Counted from the first letter of the stretch, positions 1-14,153 are shown. The stretch: 64,000 nt of DNA from Alviniconcha marisindica (GCA_018857735.1 JABMCL010000134.1:222300-286299); one strand, 5' to 3'. Notes: generated from the letters alone by a model not told the origin. Made by a program: numbers and translations.

Positions 1-14
1 GAAAAAAAAAAAAA

Positions 15-46
<32 letters not shown>

Positions 47-373
47 ATGGCAGGGAGGGGAGGGGTACAGAGGGGACATGGCAGGGAGGGGAGTGGCACA
101 GAGGAGAGGGGTACAGAGGGGACACGGCAGGGAGGGGAGGAGTACAGAGGGGTGAGGTTATACTTACAGAACTTCAGAAGGGGGGGGTCGGGGGGAGGGG
201 TTATTGGGGGGGGGGTCGGGGGACTTGTATGTGTGTGTGTGGGGGGGAGAACAATAGTAGGCATTACTGGGATAGCTCGATGAATTAACCGCCATTAGTT
301 TTTATAGTAGTAGATAGCAGTTGTTTTTTTGGACATATTAATTAAACCATACTATAGGTTTTCGAGAGGCCGC
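1..373. repeat. G-run and G-rich 31-bp minisatellite
   Basis: The window opens with an A run and a G run of about 30 bases, followed by roughly three to four copies of a 31-bp G-rich unit (ACATGGCAGGGAGGGG core) to about 165, then G/T-rich DNA. The open frame across it is a by-product of low complexity. The homopolymers suggest poor consensus quality. Nothing else is visible up to the transposon at 374. Confidence 0.7.
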
Positions 374-2466
374 TATATATGACTTAGTCCCAAAAAAGTG
401 TGCAAAGGGGGGGCCCAATTTTTTGACGTCAATAAAATCCGTTTCAAACACTGTCTTGTTGTTGCTTTGTGTGTGCAATATTGGGAGTATCACAGTGGAA
501 AAAATATGAGCTCCAAATCTGGAGAGCTGGGAAATATTTTTTTTTTAAAAGTGAAAAGCCCCAAAAATTCACCCCTGAAAACCCCCACTCACAGTGGTGT
601 TTTGATGCTTCATTCAGCATACGAACAAACTTTACCCAGTCAAATTTGACAGAAGAGATATCATTTAAAATGCATATAAAATCGATTATCACTAATTTTT
701 GATTTTGGAATTGAGGCTCCAAAATACCCCCGGGTCGAACTTATTGTGTTGAAATGTTTCATGACCAGCATCCGAAACAATCTAGTGAAGAACGGACTTT
801 CTTTTTCGTCGAAACTTTACTCCGTCACTGTGGTACGCACTGCATCAGGCCCAATTTTTCCCCTTTTAAAAAACGCAAAGGAAAAAATTTAAATTTTTGC
901 CTTTTCAATTGGGTCCCCATTTAATACCTTTCACTTTGAAACAAAAGGGGGGGGGGGGAAAAGTTTGTATGCAAAAGGGTGTGGTAATTTTTTTTGAAGC
1001 CCTAAGTTCAACTTTTTTTAAAATTCAAATTTTAAACTTCCGGGTTTTAGATATATTTATATTGGATATGCCAATCTTTTAAAAATATCGGAATGTTCTA
1101 CAGAGGGTTTTTTTGCGTCGATCTAAAGTTTGTTCAATGCTTTTGAAAAATTTTTTTCACAGTTTCTTACAACATGATGTGTGTTAAATCGTAAAGTGAA
1201 AAGCAGATTTGGGTTTTAAACAATTATTCTGATCGTACCTTAATTTTTTTCTTGCGCTTAACGCAGTTCTTTTGTTTACAAAATACCTTCAAAAAAATCA
1301 TTTATATATGGTCAAATTAAAATTGAATTTACGCAGGTTAAAATCGTCAAGTTAGATGTTTAACATTACATTACAACAGAGCTGTGGAAATAATAACGTT
1401 CGACATAATTACAGTGACCATGCCTGTCTGCCTTCCAGAGTTCTAAAAATGTAAGGTGCCGATCTTAATAGCATTATTCTTTGGCTGTGATTTTTTTGGG
1501 TAATATTTATTACGATTTTTTCTATTTATTATTATTACTTCTTTCACTTTTAAGTTAACTGTTCAACTATTTTTTGTCCTAGGCACCTGAGTCAACATGA
1601 CCAAGAAACGCAGGGATGACAGGTTGCGTGTGTTTTTCCTGTGACACCCAAAAGCAGAAAAAGTTGCACTCACTCTTACTTGCTCCATTTTCTCTTACAA
1701 AACACTTACTTGTTTGTTAAACAATAAGTATTATTTATTTTGTTATGAAAAACAAAGTACCATGTCGTCTATTTAACATTATGCTATCCACTACAACAAA
1801 ATTAATGCAGCAAAAACTGTTCACATGGAAATAGTTATGTGTCTTTATACTCTACAGTAATAAAAAGTTACTGATTTATCATTTTCATCAAGAAACAAAC
1901 AGCATTGTACATCTTGTTGAAATAGTAATGTACGACATATTTCTTACATCATTTGCTGTTTATGTCAAGAAAGCTTAAATTTGAGAGAAAAAAATCATCA
2001 AATCTTCCTTGTCACATATTGTTCTATTAAAGAATAACTGTTTATGTTTCAAAATGTGTTGCTTTTTATTCATTTAAAAATGTTCAAGATTGGCTGTATG
2101 TTGAACGTTATGTATTGCAACAAACTATGCGTAGCATGCTGTTCTGTGTGACACAGAACAACAACAGTTTACTTGGTAATACTCATGTGGATCACATCTT
2201 GTAAGATCAGTTGGGTTTTCGCAGTTAACTGCATGATTAGCAGCACAGTGATGTGGGCTTGTTGTAATGTGTAATGTTCAACATCTTGTCACAAATCACA
2301 CTGAAGTCAAATTTCTCAGGAACGAAGAGCAGCACTGCCTTCTCCCTTCACTGGTGGATGACTTCACATGTGTTCATTCAAAAAATGCATTACTCACTCA
2401 CATCCTGTCAACTTTATTTTCTAGTACCTCTGTCCTCTTTTCTTGCGCACCTTTTGGCACTAAGTC

Positions 2467-2470
<4 letters not shown>
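374..2470. mobile_element. TIR element family Y, copy 1
   Basis: This block is a second copy of 17461-19697. Its left end (from 381) and right end (to 2466) are inverted repeats of the GACTTAGTGCCAAAAGGTGC type, and it is followed by a (TA)n tract. The right 1.1 kb is nearly identical to copy 2. The left 1 kb carries many small deletions and homopolymer changes relative to copy 2, so the left TIR is imperfect. No long ORF or recognisable transposase is present, so it looks non-autonomous. The TA-rich flanks suggest insertion into TA repeats, but no target duplication longer than TA/TATA can be proved. Superfamily unknown. Confidence 0.75.
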
Positions 2471-2502
<32 letters not shown>

Positions 2503-4435
2503 ATATAAATTTTCAAGTCTTGAAAATGTCATTCTAACGTATTTACTGTATGAAAATGTAGTTCTTGTATTAAGAATGTCTTATGAATGAATATTTTATT
2601 ACGCACAACTTCTAACAAAAGAAATAAACCAATACACTATCATCTGCAACATGCTCTAAAATCAATGAATGAATACTTAATACTATGACTGCAAGTTGCT
2701 ATGAAACAAGTGCTACAAATAAAGTTATTTGCATTGTACACAACCTGTGATTTACCCAATACTTTATCATATCAATTATGCAACTTACATAATTAATGAA
2801 TTATTTCAATGTGTGCAACATGCAACAAACTAACAATTTTATAATTTTCAATGTTTGCAGATTATAAATAATAAACAATTGTTTTACTCTGTGCTATAAA
2901 TAAAACTATTATTCACAATCTGCTATGAACAGATAATTTCATTTCCTGAAACTTGCTACAATCTGAATTCATTGTGTGAGGCTATGAATTGTGTAGATCT
3001 TATATTGTAAATTATGCACCAGCTATGAGTATGACTGACTGTGAGGCACTTCACTGTCTGCTAGTGTTAGAAATGAAGCGCATAAATTGCATTTCACGTT
3101 ATAAACCAAGTTTAGTATACATGTGCAAAACTGTGACAAACAAACTGGGTACAATAAATAAACCAATTCCTTGTGCACAAGCTAGGAATGACATTGATTC
3201 ACCATTTTACAACTGGTGCTAATGCTATGTCAGTATAAATAAACCAGCTGACAGTGATCAATGATTAAATATAAATGTCTGACCAGGTGCAGGGCTACCT
3301 AGTAAGCTAAAAATGAAAATACTGAAACATTTGATCACAATACAATAAAATGGGTAAATTAGGAAGCACAATTTGAAATGATGGTGTTTGGCAGGGGAGT
3401 TCATTTATAAGCATGACCAGTCGGACAGTGACACACTCCCTGATAATTACACAAGACAAAGAAGGGTGTAACAAATACAAAAGAACAAGTGAGCAAGACT
3501 GCATTATGCAGTGTTATACCTTCGACCACATCACTGTCACCGCACATTTCTGACAAAGAAAACAAAGTACACAAAATGTATGAATTAGTCTGTTAAGACT
3601 AGTAATGTTAATCATGTGACTAAATTCTAATTAACTGTTCCTTTCACTTTTACACTTGGTAAAACAGCAAAAGTGGAGCAGTAACTTTAGTATTAATTAG
3701 TGTTTACTAATCTATGATGGATATCTATTAAAATCAGAGCAAATAAAACACAAAAGCAGAGCACATAAACAACAACAAAAGTACAACCAAATCACTATGT
3801 CTACAGATGAGAAAAATATACATATGTGTACATTATACAAATTTCATTCACAATTAAACAATTTATCACAAACAAAATCAAATGTAATAAGTTAAATAAC
3901 TTAAAATCACTTGACTATGACATTAAAACTAAACCAAACACCATGATAGATACTCAGAAAAGATATATATATATTCTACCTTCTTCCCCAAAACTGTGTT
4001 TTTGTTTTTAACAAAATATTTAGAAAACTGGATATAAATTTATACTACGGACTTTTTAGTTCATGGATTAAAAATTTAAAAACTACAACTGTAAATTAAC
4101 AATTTAGTACCATAATCTCTAATAAAAATATAAAAGTGGTTTGTTGTTTGTTCGTTCTCTCTATCTCTCACTCTCTCTCTCTCTCTCTCTCTCTCTCCCC
4201 CTCTCTCTCTCTTTCTCTCATTTGCACAGCAGTTATTATTAATACAGTGCAATCTAACAGTCACAGACAATGACACTACATAACTTATATTATTATTGTT
4301 ATTGGGTATTATTATTACTAATGAGTAACTGAAAAAAGTATGCTTTTCACGATTAAACTTTTGTCACAACAAAATTATGTTTTTCGCAACATTATGCTGA
4401 GCTACCAAATGTGGTCGGTCCCATACATGTGCAAA
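2471..4435. other. AT-rich non-coding stretch with CT microsatellite
   Basis: AT-rich DNA with recurring short words (GCTATGAA, ATAAATAAAC, TGCAAC) that may be remnants of an old tandem repeat. A (CT)n microsatellite lies at about 4158-4216 and (TA)n at 2467-2500. No coding exon is recognised. Confidence 0.5.
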
Positions 4436-5750
4436 TGAAGGGTGGGAAACTGGTAATGCAGCAGAAATTGATGTAGGCAGTGGACTACCACTGACCTCAT
4501 TCTGTGGGGAAACTATGGTAATGCAGCAGAAACTGATGTAGGCAGTGGACTACCACTGACCTCATTCTGTGGGGAAACTATGGTAATGCAGTGGAAACTG
4601 ATGTAGGCTGTGGACTACCACTGACCTCATTCTGTGGGGAAACTATGGTAATGCAGCAGAAACTGATGTAGGCAGTGGACTACCACTGACCTCATTCTGT
4701 GGGGAAACTATGGTAATGCAGCAGAAATTGATGTAGGCTGTGGACTACCACTGACCTCATTCTGTGGGGAAACTGGTAATGCAGTGGAAACTGAGGTAGG
4801 CTGTGGACTACCACTGACCTCATTCTGTGGGGAAACTATGGTAATGCAGCGGAAACTGAGGTAGGCTGTGGACTACCACTGACCTCATTCTGTGGGGAAA
4901 CTGGTAATGCAGTGGAAACTGAGGTAGGCTGTGGACTACCAAATGACCTCATTCTGTGGGGAAACTGGTAATGCAGTGGAAACTGAGGTAGGCTGTGGAC
5001 TACCACTGACCTCATTCTGTGGGGAAACTGGTAATGCAGTGGAAACTGAGGTAGGCTGTGGACTACCAAATGACCTCATTCTGTGGGGAAACTGGTAATG
5101 CAGTGGAAACTGAGGTAGGCTGTGGACTACCACTGACCTCATTCTGTGGGGAAACTGGTAATGCAGTGGAAACTGAGGTAGGCAATGGACTACCACTGAC
5201 CTCATTCTGTGGGGTAACTATGGTAATGCAGAGGAAACTGAGGTAGGCAGTAGACTACCACTGACCTCATTCTGTGGGGTAACTATGCTAATGCAGAGGA
5301 AACTGATGTAGACAGTGGACTACCACTGACCTCATTCTGTGGAGAAACTATGGTAATGCAGTGGAAACTGATGTAGGCAGTGGACTACCACTGACCTCAT
5401 TCTGTGGGGAAACTATGGTAATGCAGTGGAAACTGATGTAGGCAGTGGACTACCACTGACCTCATTCTGTGGGGAAACTATGGTAATGCAGTGGAAACTG
5501 ATGTAGGCAGTGGACTACCACTGACCTCATTCTGTGGGGAAACTATGGTAATGCAGTGGAAACTGATGTAGGCTGTGGACTACCACTGACCTCATTCTGT
5601 GGGGAAACTATGGTAATGCAGTGGAAACTGTGGTAGGCAGTAGACTACCAATGACTTCATCCTATCAATCTATGGGGAAACTATGGTAATGCAGTGGAAA
5701 CTGAGGCAGGTGGTGGACTACCACTGAGTCAGTGACTGACCTTATTCTGT
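4436..5750. repeat. 63-65 bp minisatellite, about 20 units
   Basis: About 20 head-to-tail copies of a unit with the invariant core CTGACCTCATTCTGTGGGGA. Units come in two length classes, ~65 bp with AAACTATGGTAATG and ~63 bp with AAACTGGTAATG. The short class is concentrated between about 4770 and 5190, where two short types partly alternate. Outer units are more diverged. Open frames here are repeat artefacts. Confidence 0.92.
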
Positions 5751-6182
5751 GTCACCAACCCTGGCTGGCCTGGCAGCTGTCAAAGTTGGTATGTTCTGAC
5801 AACTGACTTCACACTTTCAGGTCAGAGAGACAGCAAGTGAGTGAGAGAGAGTCTGCTTAAAGCCTCCAGTTAAAACACATTCTGTCATAGTCATACAGAT
5901 CTGAACTTGTTTGTGTATACTAAATGCATAGGGTTTGAGCAATTCCTTGAGTTTTTCTGCATATTGCAACCCCTGAATAATAATACATTAATATCAGTCA
6001 GTTCTGCAACACAGTATCTCACAGCCAAGGGTGAACACACCATGCTTTACAAGATCAACAAAAGTGTGTACATAAAACTTCAAAAATGTGTGTGTGTGTT
6101 TGTGTGTGCATGCGTGCGTGCGTGCATGCATGCGTGCGTGTGCTCTTCCTGACATGCAAGACTTGCGGATGTGTGTGCATGC

Positions 6183-6279
<97 letters not shown>

Positions 6280-7115
6280 TGTGTTGTGTATATGTTCAGT
6301 CTGTAAAAAATACCCCCCCCCCCCCCCCCTGAGGAAGGCAGTCTCCGAAAATTTGGGAATTTTATGCCAACTTGTTTTTCTTTGATTTTATCAATTTACA
6401 ATACTGTGTTCATCACACACCACACACACAGGTACACAGAATGTAACTGGGGTGAGAGAACTGTATTATACAGTGTGTGTGTGTGTGGAGGGGGAGAGGG
6501 GATGACCGTTCTAAATCAGTTTCTGTGGTATTGTTTGTAGAGGCAAGTCTTTAAGGCAGTTACAAAGGCATGGGAGGAATGACTGTGATGCTGTGTCAGA
6601 AGGGAAGATAAAGAGGGGTGGCCAAAGGTTTCTTGGGGGCGCAAGTAGCCACTGTCAGACAAGCCAAAAGCCGCTTAGAAGGGGTGTACACAGTGACTGT
6701 GTGAGAAGGGGATGAGCCAGAGAGGTAGCTGCGACAGTTGACAGTTTGTAAATTGTAGTAAGTGCACACTTCCTGGGATAAAAGAAAACTGACAAAGAAA
6801 CAGATCAAATGCACAGAACAGGCCATGTAATCATGGAGAGGCAAACAAATGCTGGTAAGGTGCCTTCATAAACTATCACCTCTCTCTGACCTTTACTATA
6901 GATGACCCTGCAGGGCTGGCAAATGGCAGTAGTTAAATTACTTAAACCAGTTAAAATCCAGTCTCTGTCCCTCTGGCTGCTCTCTCTCAGACTGTTAAAT
7001 TACTTAAACTAGTTTAAATCCAGTCTCTGTCCCTCTCTCTCTCAGATTGTTAAATTACTTAAACTAGTTAAAATCCAATCTCTGTCCCTCTCTCTCAGAT
7101 TGTTTTCTTCACTCT

Positions 7116-7175
<60 letters not shown>

Positions 7176-8156
7176 CTTCTTCTACTGAACCCCTCTGCAA
7201 GGCAGGGAACCTTTCGGTCCCTCTAGGTAGAAACTGAAAGCTTACAGTGCAGAACTACTTCTGTGCCTGTCTCACCTTCATCCACAGATGCAGTTACACT
7301 AAAAAACAAAAACAATAAAAGCATAATACTTGCAACTTTAGTTTTAACACAGTAACAGTAATTAATTTATAATTAGCATCATTAAATTACTGTGGCCAAT
7401 TCTCAGGTGTAGGAACTGATTCAAAAGAAAAACTTGGAAATCTAGCTGCCCATGTGCTTTCAAGACTTTCCTAACATTCACTTTTTCTAAGCTGAAACAC
7501 AGCACAGAATCATGTAAGAATGACCGCGTTCAAGCCTGTTGCCAGCCCACGAGAGTAACAGCAAGTGACTGTGTTCACAATTATGCAACCAAGACAGGCA
7601 ATAGCCGCATGTGAATGCACTCCGTATGTTTCACGGGTATTTGGTGCAGAACTAAAACTGGTGCATCCTTTTTCTTTTTTTTGTACCGCCGATTTCTTTT
7701 CCCCACAGACAATAGTTTTTCTCCATGAAGTCAGTTTAACTGCCATGGAAATTTGCATTTTCACGGACAATTCCCATGCCTGAATTCTAAAGAAAAAATT
7801 AAAACCATTCCTTCACAGAAAACTGCTGTTAATGCTGAAGCTGAGCAGTGCACACTACTGCCAATAGTGCTAGCCCCGATCTCCTCAACACTCAAGTACA
7901 GCTATGGCAGGCCTCTGTGTACATAGTCACAACATACCAGGGCTGGGTATAGTGTCTCTGTTAACTGTGCCATGTCACACTGTGCCTGGGACAACCACTA
8001 ACACTGTAAACAAATGACTCCTCTCAGCTGACACTGGGTCACTTCAATTTCAAGGGGCAGAGCACATATAATATATAGTCTACCAGTTTACCAACCACTT
8101 CTTCCTTTGCTCTCTTTTTGCCTCTTTAAGTCTTTTCTTTCTTGGTGTGACTCTGT

Positions 8157-8159
<3 letters not shown>
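5751..8159. other. Unique DNA with microsatellites
   Basis: Mostly unique non-coding sequence. It contains a (TG)n tract at 6184-6275, a C run at 6314-6330, and short ORFs on both strands near 7510-7783 that match no family I recognise. No splice-supported exon was found. Confidence 0.4.
6933..7172. repeat. ~60-bp triplicated unit plus (CT)n
   Basis: Three copies of a ~60-bp unit beginning GTTAAATTACTTAAAC and containing CCAGTCTCTGTCCCTCT run directly into a (CT)n microsatellite (7112-7172). The CT-rich end of each unit suggests that the microsatellite grew from the last unit. Confidence 0.75.
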
Positions 8160-8227
<68 letters not shown>

Positions 8228-8750
8228 TGTGTGTGTGTGTGTGTCTGTGTGTGTTAGAGTTCTTTTTTCTTTTTTAGGGGAGGGTCTTGGATTTTAACAT
8301 CCCAACCATATAAGGTCACCTCAAGACAAATCACACATTCAAAATTATTTTACACCAGTTCAGTGATTGTGCTAGACATTTTTCAAACCAGTGTGACATA
8401 AGGGAGTGAAAGTGGTTCACCTAAACTGGTCAGAAAATTGCTGTGACCAGTCAGATACAAGGTAATCTATAGTATACTATTAAAGCTCTACTAACATGCA
8501 ACCTGTTCCCTTCCCCATCTAGAAACACACACACACACACACACACATCCACCCCCCCCCCCACCCACACACACACATGCATGCCCACACACACACATGC
8601 ATGCCCACACCACACACACACACACACACACACACACATGCATGCCCACACACACACACACACATGCATGCCCACACACACACACACACACACATGCACC
8701 CACACACACACACATGCATGCCCACACACATGCATGCCCACACACACAAA
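8160..8750. repeat. (GT)n and compound (CA)n/ATGC microsatellites
   Basis: A (GT)n tract lies at 8160-8256. A compound CA repeat punctuated by ATGCATGCCC lies at 8524-8750. About 270 bp of unique sequence separates them. Long open frames on both strands are simple-repeat artefacts. Confidence 0.9.
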
Positions 8751-9219
8751 CAGAGCTTCTGCTAGACTGGCATATGCCCATTTTTACCAGTAAATGTTTC
8801 CTTTGTACCAGTAAAAAATGTTGCCAGCACCATGTACCAGCTGAAACTGAATGCTCTGTGTGACTTGCTGGAGATACTCTGTAACCTGGGTCCAGAAGCA
8901 AGTGGAAGCTCCAGCTGAACAAATCGCTTCCAGTGTTGATCAGCAAGCAAAACAACTAATGCTATCTGTTACACCAGACAGGGTAGGCATCACATGCTAA
9001 AAACAAAACTTGTTCACTGCCAGCACCCTATCCACCCCACCCACCTCCTTAAATGGACATGTCCCAAAGTACCAGTGCTGACTGCAAGATACCAAACCAT
9101 TCCATTTCTGTTTGGATAAATCAGCTTTGCTGTACAATTTTTCTCATTCCACCTTTATTCTAGAACTAACTGCATCAATATGGCACAAAAAAGCATGATA
9201 TGGTGATCAGTTTTACTTA
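8751..9219. other. Unique non-coding stretch
   Basis: No gene, repeat unit or element boundary is recognised. It precedes the 3' end of the minus-strand LINE. Confidence 0.4.
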
Positions 9220-12050
9220 GGCTAAAAGCCTTTATCTAGTCTTTGCCAGCCTAAGCTATTCTAACTTTCAACACTGAGGTCACTGCGTGCGTGGGCAAAA
9301 CCCAGTGAAGAAATGTCTTGTTTTGCCAAATGGAATCTAGCCTGCTCTTAAAAGCCTGCAGGGATGGGGCATCAGCAACCTCTGGTGGCAGCAAGTTCCA
9401 GCTGTCCACGACTCTAAAGGTGAAAATATGCTGACACAGCCTGGTGTAACATCTAAGCTTTTTGACTTATATTTGTGTCCTTGTTACTGTTTCCACATCC
9501 ATTTTCAACAGACTGTTGTTGACGCTGTAAAGGCCATAAATATGCGTCTCAATCATGTCTCCCCTCTCCCTGCAATACTTCATACTTGGTAAATCCACAC
9601 TCTTCAGTCCTTCACTGTAGTCAAGGTCTTTGAGACCAGGAACTAATTTTGTTGCACATCTTTGGACACCTCTGATCAGTAATCTGTTCTTTTGGAAGCA
9701 TGGCACCCAAAAAGCATTGCCAAACTCAAGGCGTGGCCACACAAGAACAGTAAACAGCATTTTCATGCTTTCCCTATCAAGACACTGATAAGATCCCCTA
9801 ATGAGACCAAGAACTCTGTTTGCCTTGTTGACATGCTCTTCCACATGCTTGAAGAATTTCAGCTTGCTGTCTAGGAGGATGCCAGGTCCTCTGAAGTGCC
9901 TAATGTCACCCTTTCCCCAGCACCATGCTGTTTTAGGTTGTAAACCTGTCTGTCTGGGCTTATTTGGCCCCAGATGAAGCATTTTACACTTCTCTGCATT
10001 ACATCACAGCTGCCAACTCTACCAACTTATCCAAATCTCACTGTAATTTGGCTACACTTTCCTTCTCAACTTCAGCAAAAACTTTCATGTTATCTGCATA
10101 CATCGGGCACAAACTGTTCAGTGTCATGTAAGTCACTGATGAAAATGACAAAAAGCACTGGTCCTAGGACACTCCCCTGAGGAACACCACTAGTTACAGG
10201 CACCCAGTCTGAGCAAGTACTATTTACACCTGGGCAGCCTTTGGCATCCGCAACGAAGAAGTCCTTTGAAGAAGTCCTTATCCGTGCTAACGCACTCGAT
10301 CAAGTCCCACAGGATTAGACAATGGTGTGGCACAGAATCAAAGGCATTCAAAAAGTCTATTTAGACAGCATCCACTGGTACATGTTTGTCAAGCAATTCT
10401 AACACTGCCATGAGGTTTGGGAGCATTTACTATAAGCCCAGCTTGTTTAATGCTCATACAATGATTTTGATTGTCCATATTTTCATGAATGTAAATAAAC
10501 TTTGTTTAAACCAAGAGGTTTGATGTGTGGGACCTTTTTGCAATGAAACTGTGTTGACACACTGACAAGAAACTGTTGCTCTCCATGTCATGTGTTCAGC
10601 CACTTTATCCCTACTGGTTAAGCTGACTGGACAATAATTTCCATCTTTGCTTTTGTCCCCTTTCTTAAAAAGCGGAGTAACATTTACATCTTTCCAGGAT
10701 TCTGGGAGTTTCCCCTCAGCCAGTGACTTACAAAAGTAAAAAATCAGCACTACTGGTTCTGACAGTTGTTCTGCTAGTTCCCTACAAACTCAAGGATAAA
10801 AGCCATCAGGGTCGGGCAATCTGCCAAGGTTTAAATTCTGCAGTTTCTTCAGAACAGACTCCCTAGTGCACTCCACATCACTGAGTGAGGTATGGCACTG
10901 TTTCTTCTTACATTCTGGAACACCCTCCATGTTTTCCTCGGTAAACACACTGCAGAAGAAGTTGTTCAGGATCTCTGCCTTTTGGATGTCAAAGGACACT
11001 CTACCACCACAACATCTACCATGCCCTATATCCCCTGTCTTATTTTCTTTTTGCTTTTGGCATTATATATGCACAAAATGCCTTTGGGTTCTGTTTAGCC
11101 TCCCTAGCTACAGACTTCTCATAGTCCCAAGTTGCTTGATGACACGCACCTTTGGCTTGGTCCCTAGCTTCTGCATACTTAACATAATCTTTGCCTTCTC
11201 TAGTTTGCATGTATCTTTCATAAGCTTGTCTTTTCTTTCTTTTTTATCTTGGCTAGAGCCTTTTCATTCCACCACAAGGGTTTTCTTTGTTTGGGTGATA
11301 TGCCACTACAGGCGCCACACTTACAGATGTTAGAAAAGCAGTCACAGCCCTCTACTTGAAACTCAGCTGACTGAACAGCATACTTTAAATTCTTAGGTAA
11401 GATTTCAGTAAACAAACAATATCCAATATCAGATTGATCGTGCTCAAGGAGATAACAGAACTTTGTGTGTTTACCTAATATTTCATTTGGTTTGTGATGG
11501 TCTTTGCCCTGTTGTCCCAGTGCGTGCTGGCAGGGATGGACACCTGTCTTGTCACATTCACTGCTCTCTTTCTTCTGATGCCCCAGTAGGCAGACACCTG
11601 TCTTGTCACATTCACTGCTCTCTTTCTTCTGATGCCCCAGTAGGCAGACACCTGTCTTGTCACATTCACTGCCCTCTTTCTTCTGATGCCCCAGTAGGCA
11701 GACACCTGTCTTGTCACATTCACTCCCTCTCTTTCTTCTGATGCCCCAGTAGGCAGACACCTGTCTTGTCACATTCACTGCTCTCTTTCTTCTGATGCCC
11801 CAGTAGGCAGACACCTGTCTTGTCACATTCACTGCTCTCTTTCTTCTGATGCCCCAGTAGGCAGACACCTGTCTTGTCACATTCACTGCTCTCTTTCTTC
11901 TGATGCCCCAGTAGGCAGACACCCGTCTTGTCACATTCACTGCTCTCTTTCTTCTGATGCCCCAGTAGGCAGACACCTGTCTTGTCACATTCACTGCTCT
12001 CTTTCTTCTGATGCCCCAGTAGGCAGTGTCCCCCTTGCTTTCTAAAATCA
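9220..12050 (-). pseudogene. CR1-like non-LTR retrotransposon, 5'-truncated and broken
   Basis: Minus-strand fragments in three frames line up, in the correct order, with the ORF2 of a CR1-like LINE. Upstream comes an endonuclease-RT linker (KPLWWNEKALAKIKKK, near 11260). Next are AEILNNFFCSVFTEE (near 10960), WKDVNVTPLFKKGDKS then NYCPVSLTS (10600-10700), [10 protein letters not shown] (near 10170) and the catalytic box as YADNMK (near 10090, family YADD). Last is a C-terminal stretch with VNKANRVLGLIRGSY and RGDMIETHIYG (9467-9900). The endonuclease domain is missing. Frameshifts and stops separate the pieces, so it cannot encode a working enzyme. A 54-bp tandem array occupies its 5' end. 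The family assignment is by motif only. Confidence 0.85.
11540..12028 (-). repeat. 54-bp minisatellite, 9 units, 18-aa coding period
   Basis: Nine units start at 11543, 11597, 11651, 11705, 11760, 11814, 11868, 11922 and 11976. All steps are 54 bp except 11705-11760, which is 55 bp and breaks the frame. Read on the minus strand each unit is an 18-residue block containing SAYWGIRRKRAVNVTR. The array lies at the 5' edge of the LINE open frame, so it probably arose by duplication of LINE or adjoining sequence. Confidence 0.92.
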
Positions 12051-14150
12051 CATACAGTCATGTGTTTTTTCTCGCCCAGCACCGACCAAATCCTCTATCG
12101 TTGTCTGCTTCAAACAAACAAACGCCTGAAATGGCTGAGAAAACCATCACGATCACCAGCTATTAAGTGACAGAAGATAAATGCTTAGATAACAGATTTA
12201 TTCCAGACAACGATGTTGACACTTTGGTCTGACATCTGACATCTCAGCATGACCTTTATTTTGCAGAATGTGTAGTGCCAGAGTAGAGTCTGAAGTGGTG
12301 AAAACGTATTATTTTAAAGAGGAAGAAGCATGACCTTTGTTAAGGCAGGGTCAGCGGAAACCCAGGAACAATATTAGGCCTAAGTGAGGTTGACTGTACT
12401 GGCTGACTGAGGGTTGGTACCAGAAAATTGCCAGTACTGTGTGCTGACAGTCTCAACAGTCTAGCTTTCTACTAATTTTAGTGGAGGCTCCGACACTCTC
12501 GCTCTCTCTCTCTACTTTAACTACAATCCTTGTAAAATAAAGTTTTCGAGTTCAAGTTCTCTAATAAAAAACATTTTTGGTCTTTAATTATTAAGAGATT
12601 GCTGAGACCCAGTTAAGCAAAATAACAGCTGGTACATCTGACTGATTGCTGATTTTGCTTCTGGTATAATATGCTGATCTTAACCAGTAAAATACTGGAA
12701 AGTACTGGTTAACGCAAACCCTGCAGTTCAAAACACCAGTCACAATTCACAAGTTTGTTTCATTCATGGTTACGTCAAAAAACAACCCAAAAACAGACTA
12801 TCGATGTACAATAATACACATGCTTTGGTACCTTTTTCTTATAATATTTCATAGGCATAGGTACCCATCCCAAGAACCTGCTTAAATCACTTGTGACATC
12901 CACTTTATTCAGCAGGCCCACACACTGTGTTAACCAAAACTAACAGTAAGTATAAGGAGAGGGTTTGGAAAAAATGAAGGTGAATGGACAAGGAGGGTCA
13001 AAATTAGAAGAAGGAAGAAATTCTTGTCCATGGGTCATTGGGTGAAGCATACATGACCTACTCCAGGCTCTAAAGGGCCATTTGTCCCTTCTGGCTTCTG
13101 AACAGAAGGGACCTTAATTTAGTACCTGCTGGAGGGGGGGGGGGGGGGGACTGTATACTTTCATGTCCCACTCCCCAGTTAGAAGTTGGTTGGCTAGTAA
13201 TTGGCTTTTAACTGGTATGCTGTCAACTGCACAGGGTCACCTCAGGACAATCAAACTCCATCATAAGCAAATGCACATTTCAAAACTCTTCTCATATTAA
13301 CCCTTTCTCAAGTCAATCCACATTATCCACACAACCAATCCCTACACAAAGTAAATACAAAACATCAAACATACATTTTTCAAGGGTCAGTCTCCCCCAG
13401 TTGCACTTTACCCACACCTAGTTGGGGGAGGGGGAGGGCACCATTTCAATTATACATCATGGGTCAAAACACTACCAGGTGGACAGTGCTATTTCAGCAC
13501 CCTGTCACAAAAAGTCCTAATGAATCAAAACTATACTCATTAATGACTAAGTAACAACCATTATAAACAATGAAGGTGCCATGTCACTGCCTTGCCTGTA
13601 AATATGTATACAACATTTTAAGTGGTATGGTTGTGTTGTTCAAAACCTGTCTCATAAACTTTGTTGTTCAACACTGCTGTTTTTTCAACCAAAAGGTGGA
13701 TAAGTTTGGGGCAACTAATTTTGCTGGTAATTTGTCATAAAATAACTACTTTACCTGGTATGTAGCAACTGATTGTAATGCAAAATTTTGCAAGCAAAGA
13801 AACACAAGCCTGAATCAGTGAATGTAAACGTTATTATAGTGCATGTTCATAAATGAGATTGTGACAAAAAAGGTGGTGACCTACAAGTAACAGTGACAGT
13901 GCACTACAAGTATTAAATGGATCATAAACTAACAAGTAACATACATGTACATCCTCAATGTATTTCATGTTTGCTTTGTTCCACTGTTTTCTAAAGAGTC
14001 AGATACATACAACAGAATAAAGAATGTAAGCACCATAGGTAAAAATTAATTTTTCTTTGCAAAATCTTCAAAATTCAGCGAGGTCCAGCGACATTTATGA
14101 TTTACACACCTGTCCACTGCATCTTAAATTGATGCCAGCCACATCATTAT

Positions 14151-14153
<3 letters not shown>
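12029..14153. other. Non-coding stretch
   Basis: AT-rich unique sequence with a G run at 13135-13149. No exon, RNA gene or repeat array is recognised. It ends in the (TA)n tract 14154-14209 that abuts element X. Confidence 0.4.

Noticed and set aside
6086..6385. Cys/Val-rich ORFs over TG repeats (also near 8.5, 23.2, 28.6, 30.4, 45.4 and 55.2 kb)
   Set aside because: Dinucleotide repeats read as CVCV or THTH are open in several frames by composition; no start context, splice sites or domains.
7510..7783. Overlapping ORFs on both strands near 7.5-7.8 kb
   Set aside because: Short, unrecognised, no supporting splice sites or context.
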